The translations under genes and the position numbers were made by a program. DNA of 64,000 nucleotides from an uncultured Hyphomonas sp. (GTDB lineage: Bacteria; Pseudomonadota; Alphaproteobacteria; Caulobacterales; Hyphomonadaceae). The notes beneath the pieces are model-generated. The model had not been told where the DNA came from and searched no databases. It was given only the letters and a program-made list of their open reading frames with translations. The stretch spans positions 3,405,819-3,469,818 of the forward strand of contig NZ_OY776147.1 of assembly GCF_963675305.1 (NCBI RefSeq), given 5' to 3'. Shown piece after piece: positions 32,849-42,177 of the stretch; position 1 is the first letter of the stretch, and each line of letters begins with the position of its first letter.

Positions 32849-33580
32849 TCAGATTTCGTCTGCGCCGCCCGGATTGCGGCGGCGGCGGATCAGCCAGGTC
32901 ACGCCGCGCAGATCCGAAAAGGCGTCGTTCAGGCGGCCGAAATTGGTATAGTTCGACCGGCCCGCCCCGCGCTCGCGATGGTTCACATCGCGGTATTCCA
33001 CGCCAAAGCCTTCGGCCCGCATAAGGGCTGGCATGTAGCGGTGCATGTGATCGAAATAGGGCAGCTGGATATAGGCCGCGCGCTGCATCACCTTGATGCC
33101 GCAGCCGCTGTCGTCGCAATCGTCCTTCAGCATGCGCTTGCGGATATTGTTGGCAAAGCGGGAGCCGAAGCGTTTCCAGGCCGTGTCCTTGCGCTTGGCG
33201 CGGCGGCCCATCACCATTTTCAGACCTTCCGGTGCATCCCGGCGGGTCAACTGGCGGTAAAGATCGGGCAGGTCGGCCGGATCGTTCTGGCCGTCGCCAT
33301 CCAGCGTGCCGATCACCGGCGCTTTGGCGGCGAGGATACCGGAGCGGATGGCCCGGCTCTGGCCGGCATTCTTCCGGTGGCCCAGCACGCGCAGCATCGG
33401 ATATTTTGTCTTCAGCTCCACCAGTTGGGCGCGGGTGTCATCGGTCGAGGCATCGTCGACGAACACCATTTCATAGGCGCGCCCGTCCAGCGCTTTTGCG
33501 ATCTCGCCGATCAGGGTGGCAACGTTCCCGGATTCATTATGCACCGGAACGACGACGGAAAACTCGAGAGCCTGGTCCAC
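32849..33580 (-). CDS. Family 2 glycosyltransferase (ArnC/DPMS-like)
   Basis: A 243-residue GT2 enzyme of the polyprenyl-phosphate sugar transferase type, which loads a sugar from a nucleotide donor onto a lipid carrier on the cytoplasmic face. The GT-A fold shows VVVPVHNESGNV (9-20), VFVDDASTDDT (39-49) and the DGDGQNDP metal motif (94-101). Its SGCGIKVMQRAAYIQLPYFDHMHRYMPAL block is typical of the family. No C-terminal membrane helices follow. The start is GTG, preceded by AAGGGA. The ArnT-like gene runs the other way from 33749, so the pair may form a lipid-linked sugar system. Confidence 0.82.
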   Translation of the reverse strand: MDQALEFSVVVPVHNESGNVATLIGEIAKALDGRAYEMVFVDDASTDDTRAQLVELKTKYPMLRVLGHRKNAGQSRAIRSGILAAKAPVIGTLDGDGQNDPADLPDLYRQLTRRDAPEGLKMVMGRRAKRKDTAWKRFGSRFANNIRKRMLKDDCDDSGCGIKVMQRAAYIQLPYFDHMHRYMPALMRAEGFGVEYRDVNHRERGAGRSNYTNFGRLNDAFSDLRGVTWLIRRRRNPGGADEI

Positions 33581-33748
33581 TTCCAGATCCCTTCTGCTGG
33601 TGCGCCCCCCAAGCCGGCGCGCGAAAAGTCTTCGCCTCATACAGAGCGTTCCGCCTGATGGCGAGCCCTGTGGTTCACCTGCGGCTGACACCCGTCTTGT
33701 GCCCAAAACCGCAAGACGAAGCGGGCCGAAGCAGTTAGAGGAGGGGAC

Positions 33749-35743
33749 ATGACATTGCTCGACCGCCTTTCGACCGGCTGGAAAGCCTGGGTCGCTCTCT
33801 TCCTGATCACGTTCAGTGCCGCGGCGCCAGGCGTTTTCATGCTGCCCGCACTGGACCGCGACGAAAGCCGGTTTGCGCAGGCCTCCAAGCAGATGCTGGA
33901 GGATCATGACTATATCCGCATCCAGTATCAGGACGAGCTGCGCAACAAGAAGCCAGCCGGGATTCACTGGCTGCAGGCGGCCTCGACGGCAGTCTTCACC
34001 GGGCCGGAAGCCAAGCAGATCTGGACCTATCGCTTCCCCAGCTGGATCGGGGCGAGTCTTGCGGCGGTCGCCTGTTTCTGGTGCGGCATCCCGCTGGTAG
34101 GGCGGCGGGCGGCCTTTCTGGGGGCGGCCCTGTTCGGCTCCACCCTGTTGCTGACGTCGGAAGCACATATTTCCAAGACCGATGCGGTGCTGGTCTGTTT
34201 GACGACGTTCGGCATTGGTGCCCTGGGGCGGCTTTACATGCGTGAAGGCCCACCGAAACGCATGGCGCTCCTGTTCTGGCTCGCTATGGGGCTGGGCTTC
34301 CTGATCAAGGGACCGGTGACGCCGATGGTGGCGGCTTTTGCCGGGTTTGGGGCCTGGGTCTGGGGACGGGCGGAGAACGGGAAGGGGGGCGACTGGTGGC
34401 GTCCGCTACTCTGGTGGCCTGGCCCGCTCCTGTTCGTGGCGCTGGTCCTGCCCTGGTTCGTCTGGGTCCAGGTGGCGACCGGCGGGGAGTTCCTGCAGGG
34501 CGCGGTCGGCAAGGATCTCAAAGACAAATTCACCGGCGCCTCTGAAGGCCATGGCGGCTGGCCCCTCTATCACCTGACGCACCTGCCGATCTGGTTCTTC
34601 CCGGCGATCCTGCTGATCGTGCCGGGACTGGTCGCGGGGTGGAAAGATGTCCGTCAGGCCACGGCTGCGCGGACAGGCTGGCCCGGTCTGATGATCGGAG
34701 GCGCCTTGCTCGCGGTGAGCCTGTTGCTGGCGTTGGTTTTGCCAGCCTCTGCGGCAAACGGCGTGAAGGTCGCCTATCCAGCCGTCCTGCTTCTGGTGTT
34801 CTGGTACCTGTCGACACAGGAGGCGTGGCGCCGCCGTGCACCGGTGTCACCCGATGCGCCGGACGAGGTGAAGGGCTTGCGGCTTCTTCTGTGCTGGACG
34901 CTGCTGACCTGGGCCTTCTTCGAGCTGATGCCGACCCTCCTCAGCCACTACATCCTGCCCGCCTATCCGGGTATGGCGCTGCTTTGCGGGCATGCGGCAG
35001 TCCGCCTGATGGAAGGGGAGAAGATGCCGGTCTCGCGCTGGCTGTCGCTTGCCCTGTTCGGGCTTGGCGCCGGGCTCCTGCTGGCGGTGTCCTATCCCGG
35101 CGTGACTCACTATTTCATGGCGGAAGCGGCCGGGGATTTCACCACCGCATCCAGTTCTGAGGTGTTGGCGACATGGCAGGGGTACCGTGTGTTTCCTGTC
35201 TGGCTCTGGTGGGCCGCATTTGCGTTGTGCGGGGTGGCCGCCATTGAGTTCAGCCGTGCCCGGACGGGCATCGCCATCCTGGCCGGTATTGCTGCAGCTT
35301 TCGTTATCGGCTGGCATATCCGCATTTTCATGCTGCCCAGCCAGGTCTGGGTCCAGCCGACAGAGACGGCGCGCCTGGCGCTGGAAGATGTGTGCGGCGT
35401 GCCGGGCGAAGCCTGCGCGATGACGCCGCCTGAGCGGATCCTGTCTCTCGGCTATGCCGAGCCGTCCTACATTCTCACCATGGGGACGCAGAACCTGCAC
35501 CCGCCGGAGACCCCGCTGGACCTGCCCACCGACATGACGGCGTATCCCGTCGTCTATCTCGTGAACTATGAAGACCGCAAAGCCGAGCCGCCGGTGGCCA
35601 AGGAAGTTGAGCACCTGCGTGCGCAGGCAAACGGCATGGGCCTCTGCATTACGGAGTCCGAGCCCTACTACGCGCTCAACTATTCAAATGGCGATCCGGT
35701 GAACTTTGTCGCCATGCGGTTCGACCGGGAAAGCTGCCGCTAG
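33749..35743 (+). CDS. ArnT-like polyprenyl-phosphate glycosyltransferase (GT83)
   Basis: A 664-residue integral membrane transferase of the GT-C type. Such enzymes use a polyprenyl-phosphate sugar to glycosylate lipid A or proteins on the periplasmic face. The first loop contains LDRDESRFAQASKQML (about 35-50), with the acidic residues of the family, and NKKPAGIHWLQA follows. About 11-12 membrane helices fill the middle, and a soluble C-terminal domain begins near residue 535. AGGAGGGG precedes the ATG. It is divergent from the GT2 gene. Its end overlaps the end of the TonB receptor gene by four bases. No arnA or arnB lies nearby, so the sugar need not be aminoarabinose. Confidence 0.83.
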   Translation: MTLLDRLSTGWKAWVALFLITFSAAAPGVFMLPALDRDESRFAQASKQMLEDHDYIRIQYQDELRNKKPAGIHWLQAASTAVFTGPEAKQIWTYRFPSWIGASLAAVACFWCGIPLVGRRAAFLGAALFGSTLLLTSEAHISKTDAVLVCLTTFGIGALGRLYMREGPPKRMALLFWLAMGLGFLIKGPVTPMVAAFAGFGAWVWGRAENGKGGDWWRPLLWWPGPLLFVALVLPWFVWVQVATGGEFLQGAVGKDLKDKFTGASEGHGGWPLYHLTHLPIWFFPAILLIVPGLVAGWKDVRQATAARTGWPGLMIGGALLAVSLLLALVLPASAANGVKVAYPAVLLLVFWYLSTQEAWRRRAPVSPDAPDEVKGLRLLLCWTLLTWAFFELMPTLLSHYILPAYPGMALLCGHAAVRLMEGEKMPVSRWLSLALFGLGAGLLLAVSYPGVTHYFMAEAAGDFTTASSSEVLATWQGYRVFPVWLWWAAFALCGVAAIEFSRARTGIAILAGIAAAFVIGWHIRIFMLPSQVWVQPTETARLALEDVCGVPGEACAMTPPERILSLGYAEPSYILTMGTQNLHPPETPLDLPTDMTAYPVVYLVNYEDRKAEPPVAKEVEHLRAQANGMGLCITESEPYYALNYSNGDPVNFVAMRFDRESCR

Positions 35744-37953
35744 AAACTGTAGCCGATGCGCAGACCATAGGTTCGCGGGTCTGACCGGAATGTATCATAA
35801 CCGATGAAGCCATAGCCGGAGAGCGCATAGTCTTCATCTGTCAGATTCCGAGCCCAGAGCGTGACGTCTATTCCGGGGCCCGCAAAACGAAGGCCCGCTT
35901 CGGCCTGGAGCGTCGTGAATCCTTTTTGCATGCGCGACGCCAGTCCTTCCGGGTCCAGATAATAACGGCTGCGGTATTTTGCGTGTAGCGAGACATGGCC
36001 TTCCGCATTGGAGGTCACATCGAACGCATACCGCCCGCCCAGTGTGGCGGAGACGTCCGGTGCGAAGGGCAATGGGTTGCCGTCGAATTTTGCGGCGTTG
36101 CCGCCTGTATCGGTGGTCTGTTCGATTTTCGTATCGAGCAGGGTGAGTCCGCCTTGCAGGGACAGGGCCTCGGTCGCCTGCCAGCGCATATCGGCATCGA
36201 GACCATAGACGGTGGCGGCGTCGAGGTTGGACAGGGAATTTGATGTGATGCTGGAACCGTCCGGCAGCGGAAAGTTCACGAAGATGCGTGCCTGGGGGGC
36301 GTCATAGTCCTGATAGAACAGAGCGGCGTTCCAGACGAATCCGGCCGAAGGATTCGATTTGAAGCCAGCCTCATACGCCGTGACAGTCTCGGCGTCGAAC
36401 AGGCCTTCATTCGCAAAGTGGGTGGCGTTGTTCTGCACTTCCCCATTGAAACCACCGGACTTGTAGCTGTTTGCAATGGACGCATACGCCGTGCCTGCAC
36501 CCGCGTCGTAGGCCAGCGCCATGTTGCCGGTGAGTTTTGTGTCTTCGATCTCGTTCGAGCCGGCGGCAAGGCCGAGACCGCCGACATTGTTGTAGCCGAT
36601 CGTTCCGTCGTCGAAGATGTGCCGTCCTGCGCCGGCACCTTCGATTGTCTCTTGCGTGATCCGTGCGCCGAGCGTGGCCGTAAGCCGGTCGCTTAGCGCG
36701 AACTCATTGTAAGTGAAGGCCGCCAGGACAGAGCGTTCCTGCCGGATGTCCGTCACCAGCGTCATGGCTGTTCCGTCCGAAACAGGGTCAGGTCCTGCGC
36801 GGCTGGCAGCGCCCACATAGGGGCAGGTCCCGAGAAGCGTGTTCGGGTCCAGCTCTCCGCACCAGATCGTGTAGGTCTGGCTGAAATCCTCCGCGGCGGC
36901 GTAGGCCCCGAACAAGGTAGAACCGCCGGCGCGCTCTGTCTTCAGGCGGACTTCCTGCGAGTACTGTCTGAAATTGCGATCATAGGAGAGGTTCGCGTTG
37001 AAGAGCGGATTGCCGTAGAGTGCCACAGCCCCGTCAAAGTCAAATCCGTAAGACTGGTTGAAGCCTTCAAACGCGGTGAGGGAGGTCAGCGTCCAGTCGC
37101 CCAGATTGCGGACGTATTCGGCCGATGTGCCATAGAATTCATTATCGGTGTCCTGAACACCATCGCTTCCCACGGAAATGTCATGATCCGAGAGGCCCAG
37201 CGTGTCATTGCGCGGCGCGGCGTTGACGCCATTGTCTTCCTCATAATGCGTGCGGATAAGGAGGGCGCCGCCGAGGGCTTCTTCCCAGTTGAGGCCAAGC
37301 CGAAGGCCGAACTCGTCCCGAATGCCGCCCGCAGCGTCTGGCCCGCCTCTGTTGTCGAGGGCGGCATCGCGGGAAAGATAGCGCCCGGCGAGGCGGTAGC
37401 TGAAACCGCCGGATGTCTGGCCGAACGCGCCTTCCACATCCGTGCGTTCCAGATTGCCATATCCGGCCCGCAGATAGCGCGACTGGCCAGATTCCGGGCG
37501 GGCAGTCAGGAAACTGATCGCGCCGGAGGAAGCGTTGCGTCCGAACAAAGTGCCTTGCGGGCCTTTCAGCACCTCGATGCCGGAGAGGTCGTACAGCATC
37601 AGGCCGGTCTGCACATTTGTGGCCAGCAGGACGCCGTCGGAATAGACGGCCGCTGCACCGGGCGTCAGCGCCTGGTGGTCCACTGCGCCGATCCCGCGGA
37701 TCTGGAAGGCCACCTGGGTGCCATTTGCAACGGCGGCCTCCACGCCCGTCAGCAGGTCGGTCACATCCTCTGCGCCGAGATAGGGCGATGTCAGCCCGAG
37801 TTCATCTCCGCTGATCACGCTGACCGACATCGGGATGTCGCTGAGCGGTGTCTGGCTGGCCGTTGCCGTTGTGACGACAGGATCGAGTCTTGCCGGAGCA
37901 TCTTCCGGTTCGGCAGTGAATGTTGATGCGGCGAGGATAAGCGCGAGAGACAT
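35740..37953 (-). CDS. TonB-dependent outer membrane receptor
   Basis: A 737-residue beta-barrel receptor with an N-terminal plug, which takes up siderophores, vitamins or other substrates using TonB energy. A short signal (MSLALILAASTFTAEPEDA) is followed by the plug (about 35-160: IPMSVSVISGDEL, IRGIGAVDHQALTPG, IEVLKGPQGTLFGRNASSG). The barrel ends in the C-terminal YGLRIGYSF, with the final Phe needed for barrel assembly. The substrate is unknown. A divergent secreted amidohydrolase gene suggests scavenging of an amide or peptide conjugate, but that is inference. Confidence 0.87.
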   Translation of the reverse strand: MSLALILAASTFTAEPEDAPARLDPVVTTATASQTPLSDIPMSVSVISGDELGLTSPYLGAEDVTDLLTGVEAAVANGTQVAFQIRGIGAVDHQALTPGAAAVYSDGVLLATNVQTGLMLYDLSGIEVLKGPQGTLFGRNASSGAISFLTARPESGQSRYLRAGYGNLERTDVEGAFGQTSGGFSYRLAGRYLSRDAALDNRGGPDAAGGIRDEFGLRLGLNWEEALGGALLIRTHYEEDNGVNAAPRNDTLGLSDHDISVGSDGVQDTDNEFYGTSAEYVRNLGDWTLTSLTAFEGFNQSYGFDFDGAVALYGNPLFNANLSYDRNFRQYSQEVRLKTERAGGSTLFGAYAAAEDFSQTYTIWCGELDPNTLLGTCPYVGAASRAGPDPVSDGTAMTLVTDIRQERSVLAAFTYNEFALSDRLTATLGARITQETIEGAGAGRHIFDDGTIGYNNVGGLGLAAGSNEIEDTKLTGNMALAYDAGAGTAYASIANSYKSGGFNGEVQNNATHFANEGLFDAETVTAYEAGFKSNPSAGFVWNAALFYQDYDAPQARIFVNFPLPDGSSITSNSLSNLDAATVYGLDADMRWQATEALSLQGGLTLLDTKIEQTTDTGGNAAKFDGNPLPFAPDVSATLGGRYAFDVTSNAEGHVSLHAKYRSRYYLDPEGLASRMQKGFTTLQAEAGLRFAGPGIDVTLWARNLTDEDYALSGYGFIGYDTFRSDPRTYGLRIGYSF

Positions 37954-38035
37954 TTGAGGGGCCCTTACTTTGGGAAGAGGGCGCTTATCAGGCTTCGTGA
38001 ATCGGCATCAACAGGGTCGCTGCCGCATGCCTGCT

Positions 38036-38053
38036 AAAGTGACTTTGCACTTT
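38036..38053. promoter_or_regulatory. Inverted repeat in the receptor/amidohydrolase gap
   Basis: Arms AAAGTG (38036-38041) and CACTTT (38048-38053) are spaced six bases. It lies about 83 bases before the receptor start and 91 before the amidohydrolase start. It may be a shared operator. Confidence 0.4.
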
Positions 38054-38144
38054 ACTTCTTACAGGTTCGCCCGGGCCTGAACGGTTGGTGATTTACACCG
38101 CCGGGTCTGGCGCATAGCCTGCGATGAACAGCGGGAGACATCAC

Positions 38145-39461
38145 ATGAACTGGAAGCTTCGGGCGTGCGCCGCGTCACTGATCGCACTTGGAACGGCAGG
38201 CATGGCCTTCGCCGACAGCGACCTCAGGACGGCGATCGACAAGGACTATCAGGAAAACCTGGGGCCATTGTTCGAGTATTTCCACCAGCATCCTGAGCTC
38301 TCTTTCCTGGAGACCGAAACGTCCAAGCGGCTTGCGTCTGAACTGCGCGCCCTTGGCTATGACGTGACCGAAGGGGTGGGCGGCACCGGCGTGGTGGCCG
38401 TCATGAAAAATGGCGATGGCCCGACGGTTCTGATGCGCGCCGACATGGATGGTCTGCCGCTGAAAGAAGACAGTGGTGTGGCCAATCCTTCCACAGTTAC
38501 CCAGGTCGACATTGACGGCATCGAGAAGCCGGTGATGCACGCGTGCGGGCATGATGTGCACATCACCTCACTGGTCGGCGCCGCCCGTCAGATGGCCGCG
38601 CGCAAGGAAGACTGGTCGGGCACGCTTGTATTGGTCGGCCAGCCCGCAGAGGAGCGGATCGGCGGCGCGCGTGCAATGATCCAGGACGGCCTTTATGAGC
38701 GGTTCCCGAAGCCGGATTATGCGATTGCCTTCCATGTCGCGGCCGAACTCGAGACCGGAACAATTGAAGTCCCGCTGGAACAGGTGGCGTCGAGTTCCGA
38801 CAGTGTCGATATCATCGTCCACGGCGTCGGCGCACATGGCGCCTATCCGCATATGGGGATCGACCCGGTTCTGGTGGCATCGCAGATCGTGGTCTCCCTT
38901 CAGTCGATCGTCTCGCGGTCGATTGCGCCGCTGGAGCCGGGCGTGATCACTGTCGGAGCCATTCACGGAGGCTTCAAGCACAACATCATCGGCGACAAGG
39001 TCGAGATGCAGATCACAGTCCGCTCCGACGATCCGGAAGTGCGTGAAGAATTGCTGGATGGCATCGACCGGGTTGCGCGCGGTGTCGCGATTTCGATGAA
39101 TGTGCCTGAAGACCTGATGCCGGAAGTCATCCGGTCCGAGACCGAAACCACACCGCCCACGATCAATGATCCGGCGACTGCCCAGCGCCTGCGGGATGCG
39201 TTTACGACACGTATTTCAGACAATGTGCTGGTGGATCCGCCGCGCGGCGGCATGGGGGCCGAGGATTTTGCCTATTTCGTCACGCCTGATACCGGCGTGA
39301 AGGGGGTCTATTTCAATGTTGGCGGCACGCCGGCCGATGAGCTGGAAAATGCTGCTTCCCACCATTCCCCATTTTTCAGGATCTGGCCTGAGCCGTCGGT
39401 GGAACTGGGCACGGAAGCCATGGTCATCGGGGCGATGACCCTGATGCCGGCGAAGGACTGA
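38145..39461 (+). CDS. Secreted M20-family amidohydrolase (hippurate hydrolase-like)
   Basis: A 438-residue dimetal amidohydrolase. A signal peptide (MNWKLRACAASLIALGTAGMAFA) sends it to the periplasm. Metal-site blocks typical of M20 are MRADMDGLPL (about 98-107), HACGHDVHITSL (about 132-143), GQPAEERIGGA (about 168) and the final HHSPFF. The dimerisation (lid) domain contains GVGAHGAYPHMGIDPV. Relatives cleave N-acyl amino acids, N-acyl glycine or peptides. The ATG at 38145 follows GGGAGA. The gene is divergent from the TonB receptor, which may import the substrate or product. Confidence 0.88.
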   Translation: MNWKLRACAASLIALGTAGMAFADSDLRTAIDKDYQENLGPLFEYFHQHPELSFLETETSKRLASELRALGYDVTEGVGGTGVVAVMKNGDGPTVLMRADMDGLPLKEDSGVANPSTVTQVDIDGIEKPVMHACGHDVHITSLVGAARQMAARKEDWSGTLVLVGQPAEERIGGARAMIQDGLYERFPKPDYAIAFHVAAELETGTIEVPLEQVASSSDSVDIIVHGVGAHGAYPHMGIDPVLVASQIVVSLQSIVSRSIAPLEPGVITVGAIHGGFKHNIIGDKVEMQITVRSDDPEVREELLDGIDRVARGVAISMNVPEDLMPEVIRSETETTPPTINDPATAQRLRDAFTTRISDNVLVDPPRGGMGAEDFAYFVTPDTGVKGVYFNVGGTPADELENAASHHSPFFRIWPEPSVELGTEAMVIGAMTLMPAKD

Positions 39462-39470
39462 CGTTAAGGA

Positions 39471-40043
39471 TCAGCGCGGCGCGCGCTTGGCGAGAATTCG
39501 CTGCAGCGTGCGCCGGTGCATGTTCAGTCGGCGGGCCGTTTCCGAAACATTGTGATTGCACAGCTCATAGACACGTTGGATGTGCTCCCAGCGCACCCGG
39601 TCGGCGGACATCGGGTTTTCGGGCGGTGCGGGCTTTTCGTCGGTCGTGGCCGTGAGCGCGCGGATGATGTCTTCCACGTCTGCCGGTTTTGAAAGGTAGT
39701 CCACAGCGCCCGCTTTCACGGCAGCAACGGCCGTTGCGATGGCGCCATAGCCGGTCAGGATGACGGCGCGCGCTTCCGGACGGCTTTTCTGCAGCACTTC
39801 CACGACATCAAGGCCGCTGCCGTCTTCCAGGCGCAGGTCCAGTACAGCGAAAGCCGGCGGATTCAGGCGGGCAATATCCTTGCCTTCTGCAACATTGGTA
39901 ACAGCAGAGACGATGAATCCGCGCTGGGCGAGGGCCCGGGCAAGTCGTTGTACGAACGGGCCGTCATCATCCATCACGAGACAGGAGCGGTCTTCGACCC
40001 CTTCGAGGCTCTCATGAAGATTGATATTTACCGGCCGTTCCAT
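39471..40043 (-). CDS. regA: Redox response regulator RegA/PrrA/ActR
   Basis: A 190-residue response regulator of the global redox pair RegB-RegA (also PrrBA or ActSR). It controls respiration, carbon fixation, hydrogenases and related genes in alphaproteobacteria. The receiver domain has acidic D25/D26, phosphoacceptor D69 (FAVLDLRLEDGSGL) and the conserved T/K in ILTGYG and YLSKP. The C-terminal Fis-like HTH (about 153-190: ELCNHNVSETARRLNMHRRTLQRIL) is nearly invariant in this family. It lies 48 bases downstream of the sensor gene on the same strand and is likely in one operon with it. Confidence 0.93.
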   Translation of the reverse strand: MERPVNINLHESLEGVEDRSCLVMDDDGPFVQRLARALAQRGFIVSAVTNVAEGKDIARLNPPAFAVLDLRLEDGSGLDVVEVLQKSRPEARAVILTGYGAIATAVAAVKAGAVDYLSKPADVEDIIRALTATTDEKPAPPENPMSADRVRWEHIQRVYELCNHNVSETARRLNMHRRTLQRILAKRAPR

Positions 40044-40091
40044 GCTCAGCTTCCCTCGCTACCTGATTCTTCTATAGGGGTTCCAAATCAA

Positions 40092-41477
40092 TTAATCCAA
40101 CGCGGATGCTTCAAGAGCTGCACGTGGCCAGAGGGCCTGAACGATGGCGCCCGTCCGGGGAGGCGTGCGGTTTCTTGTGGCGATCCTGCCGCCGGTGCGT
40201 TCGATCAGGGTTTTTGCAATAAAGAAGCCAAGTCCCATGTCTCCGCCGCCGAGATGTGCCTCGCTTCGCTCCGAGACGTAAGGCTCTCCCAGCTTCGGCA
40301 GGACTTCCTGCGCAAAGCCCGGCCCGTCATCGCTGATCGAGATCATGATCTGGTCTGCCGTCCAGCTCGCTTGGGCCGTGACCTTTGAATCAGCGAAACT
40401 GACGGCGTTTTCCACGAAAGCACTGATGGCATGCAGGATTTCGGGGCTGCGGTTCAGGATCGGCGGACGGTCGTCTGCCTCGTCTTCGCCCGGCCGGACG
40501 ACCACTTCCACGGCAACGCCGAGCCCTTTGAAGGGGGCTGCCGCTTCAGCGACCAGCGCGTCCAGGGTCACGCGGGCGTGGACGATGTCTGTGGCCTCGC
40601 GCGCCTCGCGGATCGTGGCGAGAATGGTCCGGCAGCGGTCGGCCTGTTCGGCCAGCAGGGTCAGGTCTTCATATTTCGGATCGTCCGGCGGGGTTTCCGC
40701 CATCAGTTCCTTGGCAACGAGGTGAATGGTTGCCAGCGGCGTGCCGAGTTCGTGCGTCGTCATGGCGGACATCGCGCCAATGGCGGAGAGTTTCTGTTCG
40801 CGGGCCATGACGATGCTGGCCGCATCGAGCGCCCGGACTAGTTTCGCCTCATCCTGGCTGACGCGTCCGGCCGACACCGCGAAGAAGACCACGCCAACGG
40901 CGAGGGCGGCAAACTGGCCGAGATGGAACAGCGGCGGCAATTCCACCAGGGCCCCATTGATCCAGGGCAGGGGAAGGGAAATCAGCGGCATGAAGGCGGC
41001 GAGGGTCAGGGCCAGCAGTGCGATCAGCACTGCCCGCATCGGCGACAGGCTGAGCGCAGCCACGGTCACTGGCGCAACCAGCAAAAGCAGGAAGGGGTTC
41101 GACAGACCGCCCGTCACGGCCACGAGTGCCGCCAGCTGGACCGTGTCGAAGGCAAGCTGGAGGGAGGCCTCCCAGCCGCGCGTCAGGCGCTGGCTCTGAA
41201 AGGCAAATGACAGGAAGACGTTCAGCCAGGCCGACGCGGCGATGATCGCAAGACACGCAGCGAGTGGCAGGTCGAAGCCCAAGACAAAGAACACGAACAG
41301 CACAGCGGCTGTCTGTCCGCCCACCGCCAGCCAGCGCAGGGCGATGAATGTGCGCAACCGCGTCCTGCCCAGGGCTGACTGGGCAGACCCCAGCCCTTCC
41401 GGGGCGAGGGTGAAGATGGCATCATCGAAGCCGAGCCTGTCGGCGCGGCTCATATCCTGGCGGGACGGATCACTCAT
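40092..41477 (-). CDS. regB: Redox sensor histidine kinase RegB/PrrB/ActS
   Basis: A 461-residue membrane kinase partner of RegA. Six membrane helices fill residues 43-205. The quinone-site heptapeptide GGLSNPF is at 123-129. The phosphorylated His is H242 in TTHELGTPLA. The redox-active Cys is C282 (ADRCRTIL), exactly 40 residues after the His, as in RegB of Rhodobacter. The HATPase domain ends with DDGPGF, GDMGLGFFIAKTL. Both known redox inputs are therefore likely kept. It is divergent from the SCO/SenC gene. Confidence 0.93.
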   Translation of the reverse strand: MSDPSRQDMSRADRLGFDDAIFTLAPEGLGSAQSALGRTRLRTFIALRWLAVGGQTAAVLFVFFVLGFDLPLAACLAIIAASAWLNVFLSFAFQSQRLTRGWEASLQLAFDTVQLAALVAVTGGLSNPFLLLLVAPVTVAALSLSPMRAVLIALLALTLAAFMPLISLPLPWINGALVELPPLFHLGQFAALAVGVVFFAVSAGRVSQDEAKLVRALDAASIVMAREQKLSAIGAMSAMTTHELGTPLATIHLVAKELMAETPPDDPKYEDLTLLAEQADRCRTILATIREAREATDIVHARVTLDALVAEAAAPFKGLGVAVEVVVRPGEDEADDRPPILNRSPEILHAISAFVENAVSFADSKVTAQASWTADQIMISISDDGPGFAQEVLPKLGEPYVSERSEAHLGGGDMGLGFFIAKTLIERTGGRIATRNRTPPRTGAIVQALWPRAALEASALD

Positions 41478-41496
41478 TTGTGTCTTATGCGGCAGC

Positions 41497-41525
41497 GTGA
41501 CGCCCTCGCCAAGCGGCGGTAGGCC
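41497..41525 (+). promoter_or_regulatory. Promoter of the SCO/SenC gene
   Basis: GTGACG (41497-41502) and TAGGCC (41520-41525) are separated by 17 bases. The expected start of transcription is only a few bases before the first ATG at 41536, so the leader would be very short. Confidence 0.5.
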
Positions 41526-41535
41526 GTCCTAGAGG

Positions 41536-42159
41536 ATGATCATGACCAGACTTCGTTTGACTTCCGCCATGCTGGGTATGCTGCTTGCGGCTGCCTGTGG
41601 CCCCGCAAAACCTGCTGAACCTTCTGCCGGCGGCTCAGCTGGCGGCTGCATGTCGCGGGCCTATCCGAATATCGGCGGACCGATCTCGCTGGTGAACCAG
41701 GCCGGGGAAGCGGTCACGGAAGAGACCTATAAGGGACACCCGACGCTGATCTATTTCGGTTTCACTTACTGCCCCGATGTCTGCCCGATGACGCTGGTGA
41801 CCGTGAAGCGGGCATATGACCGCCTGCCGGAAGATGTGACGCCGCCGCAAACATTGCTCATTTCCATCGATCCGGAACGGGATACGCCGGAACAGCTGGC
41901 GCAATATGTATCCACCAAAGCGTTCCCGGCCAACCTTCAGGGCCTGACAGGGACGCCGGAAGAGGTCCGGTCGGCGGCCGATGCCTTCCTGGCAGATTAT
42001 TCGCGGATCGAGCAGCCAGACAGCGCCAGTGAATACTCCATGGATCACACGTCGCTGCTCTACCTGATGGATGAAGACTGGAAGCTGAAAACCTTCTTCA
42101 CCCATGAGGACACGGACGAAACCATCGCCACCTGTCTGACGGAATTGCTGGAAGAATAA
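41536..42159 (+). CDS. SCO/SenC family copper chaperone
   Basis: A 207-residue thioredoxin-fold protein of the SCO1/SenC/PrrC family that delivers copper to cytochrome oxidase. A lipoprotein signal ends in LLAAAC (C21). The copper ligands are C79 and C83 (FTYCPDVCP) and H171 (SMDHTSLL). It is divergent from the redox sensor, the classic RegB-SenC-RegA arrangement, so oxidase assembly and redox sensing are linked. Two ATGs (41536, 41542) are possible starts. Confidence 0.9.
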   Translation: MIMTRLRLTSAMLGMLLAAACGPAKPAEPSAGGSAGGCMSRAYPNIGGPISLVNQAGEAVTEETYKGHPTLIYFGFTYCPDVCPMTLVTVKRAYDRLPEDVTPPQTLLISIDPERDTPEQLAQYVSTKAFPANLQGLTGTPEEVRSAADAFLADYSRIEQPDSASEYSMDHTSLLYLMDEDWKLKTFFTHEDTDETIATCLTELLEE

Positions 42160-42177
42160 GCCCCCTGGCTGCCAGGC

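Noticed and set aside
33581..34168. Extension of the GT2 frame across the divergent gap and into the ArnT-like gene
   Set aside because: It is antisense to the ArnT-like gene, and the glycosyltransferase fold begins right after the GTG at 33580 with a ribosome site.
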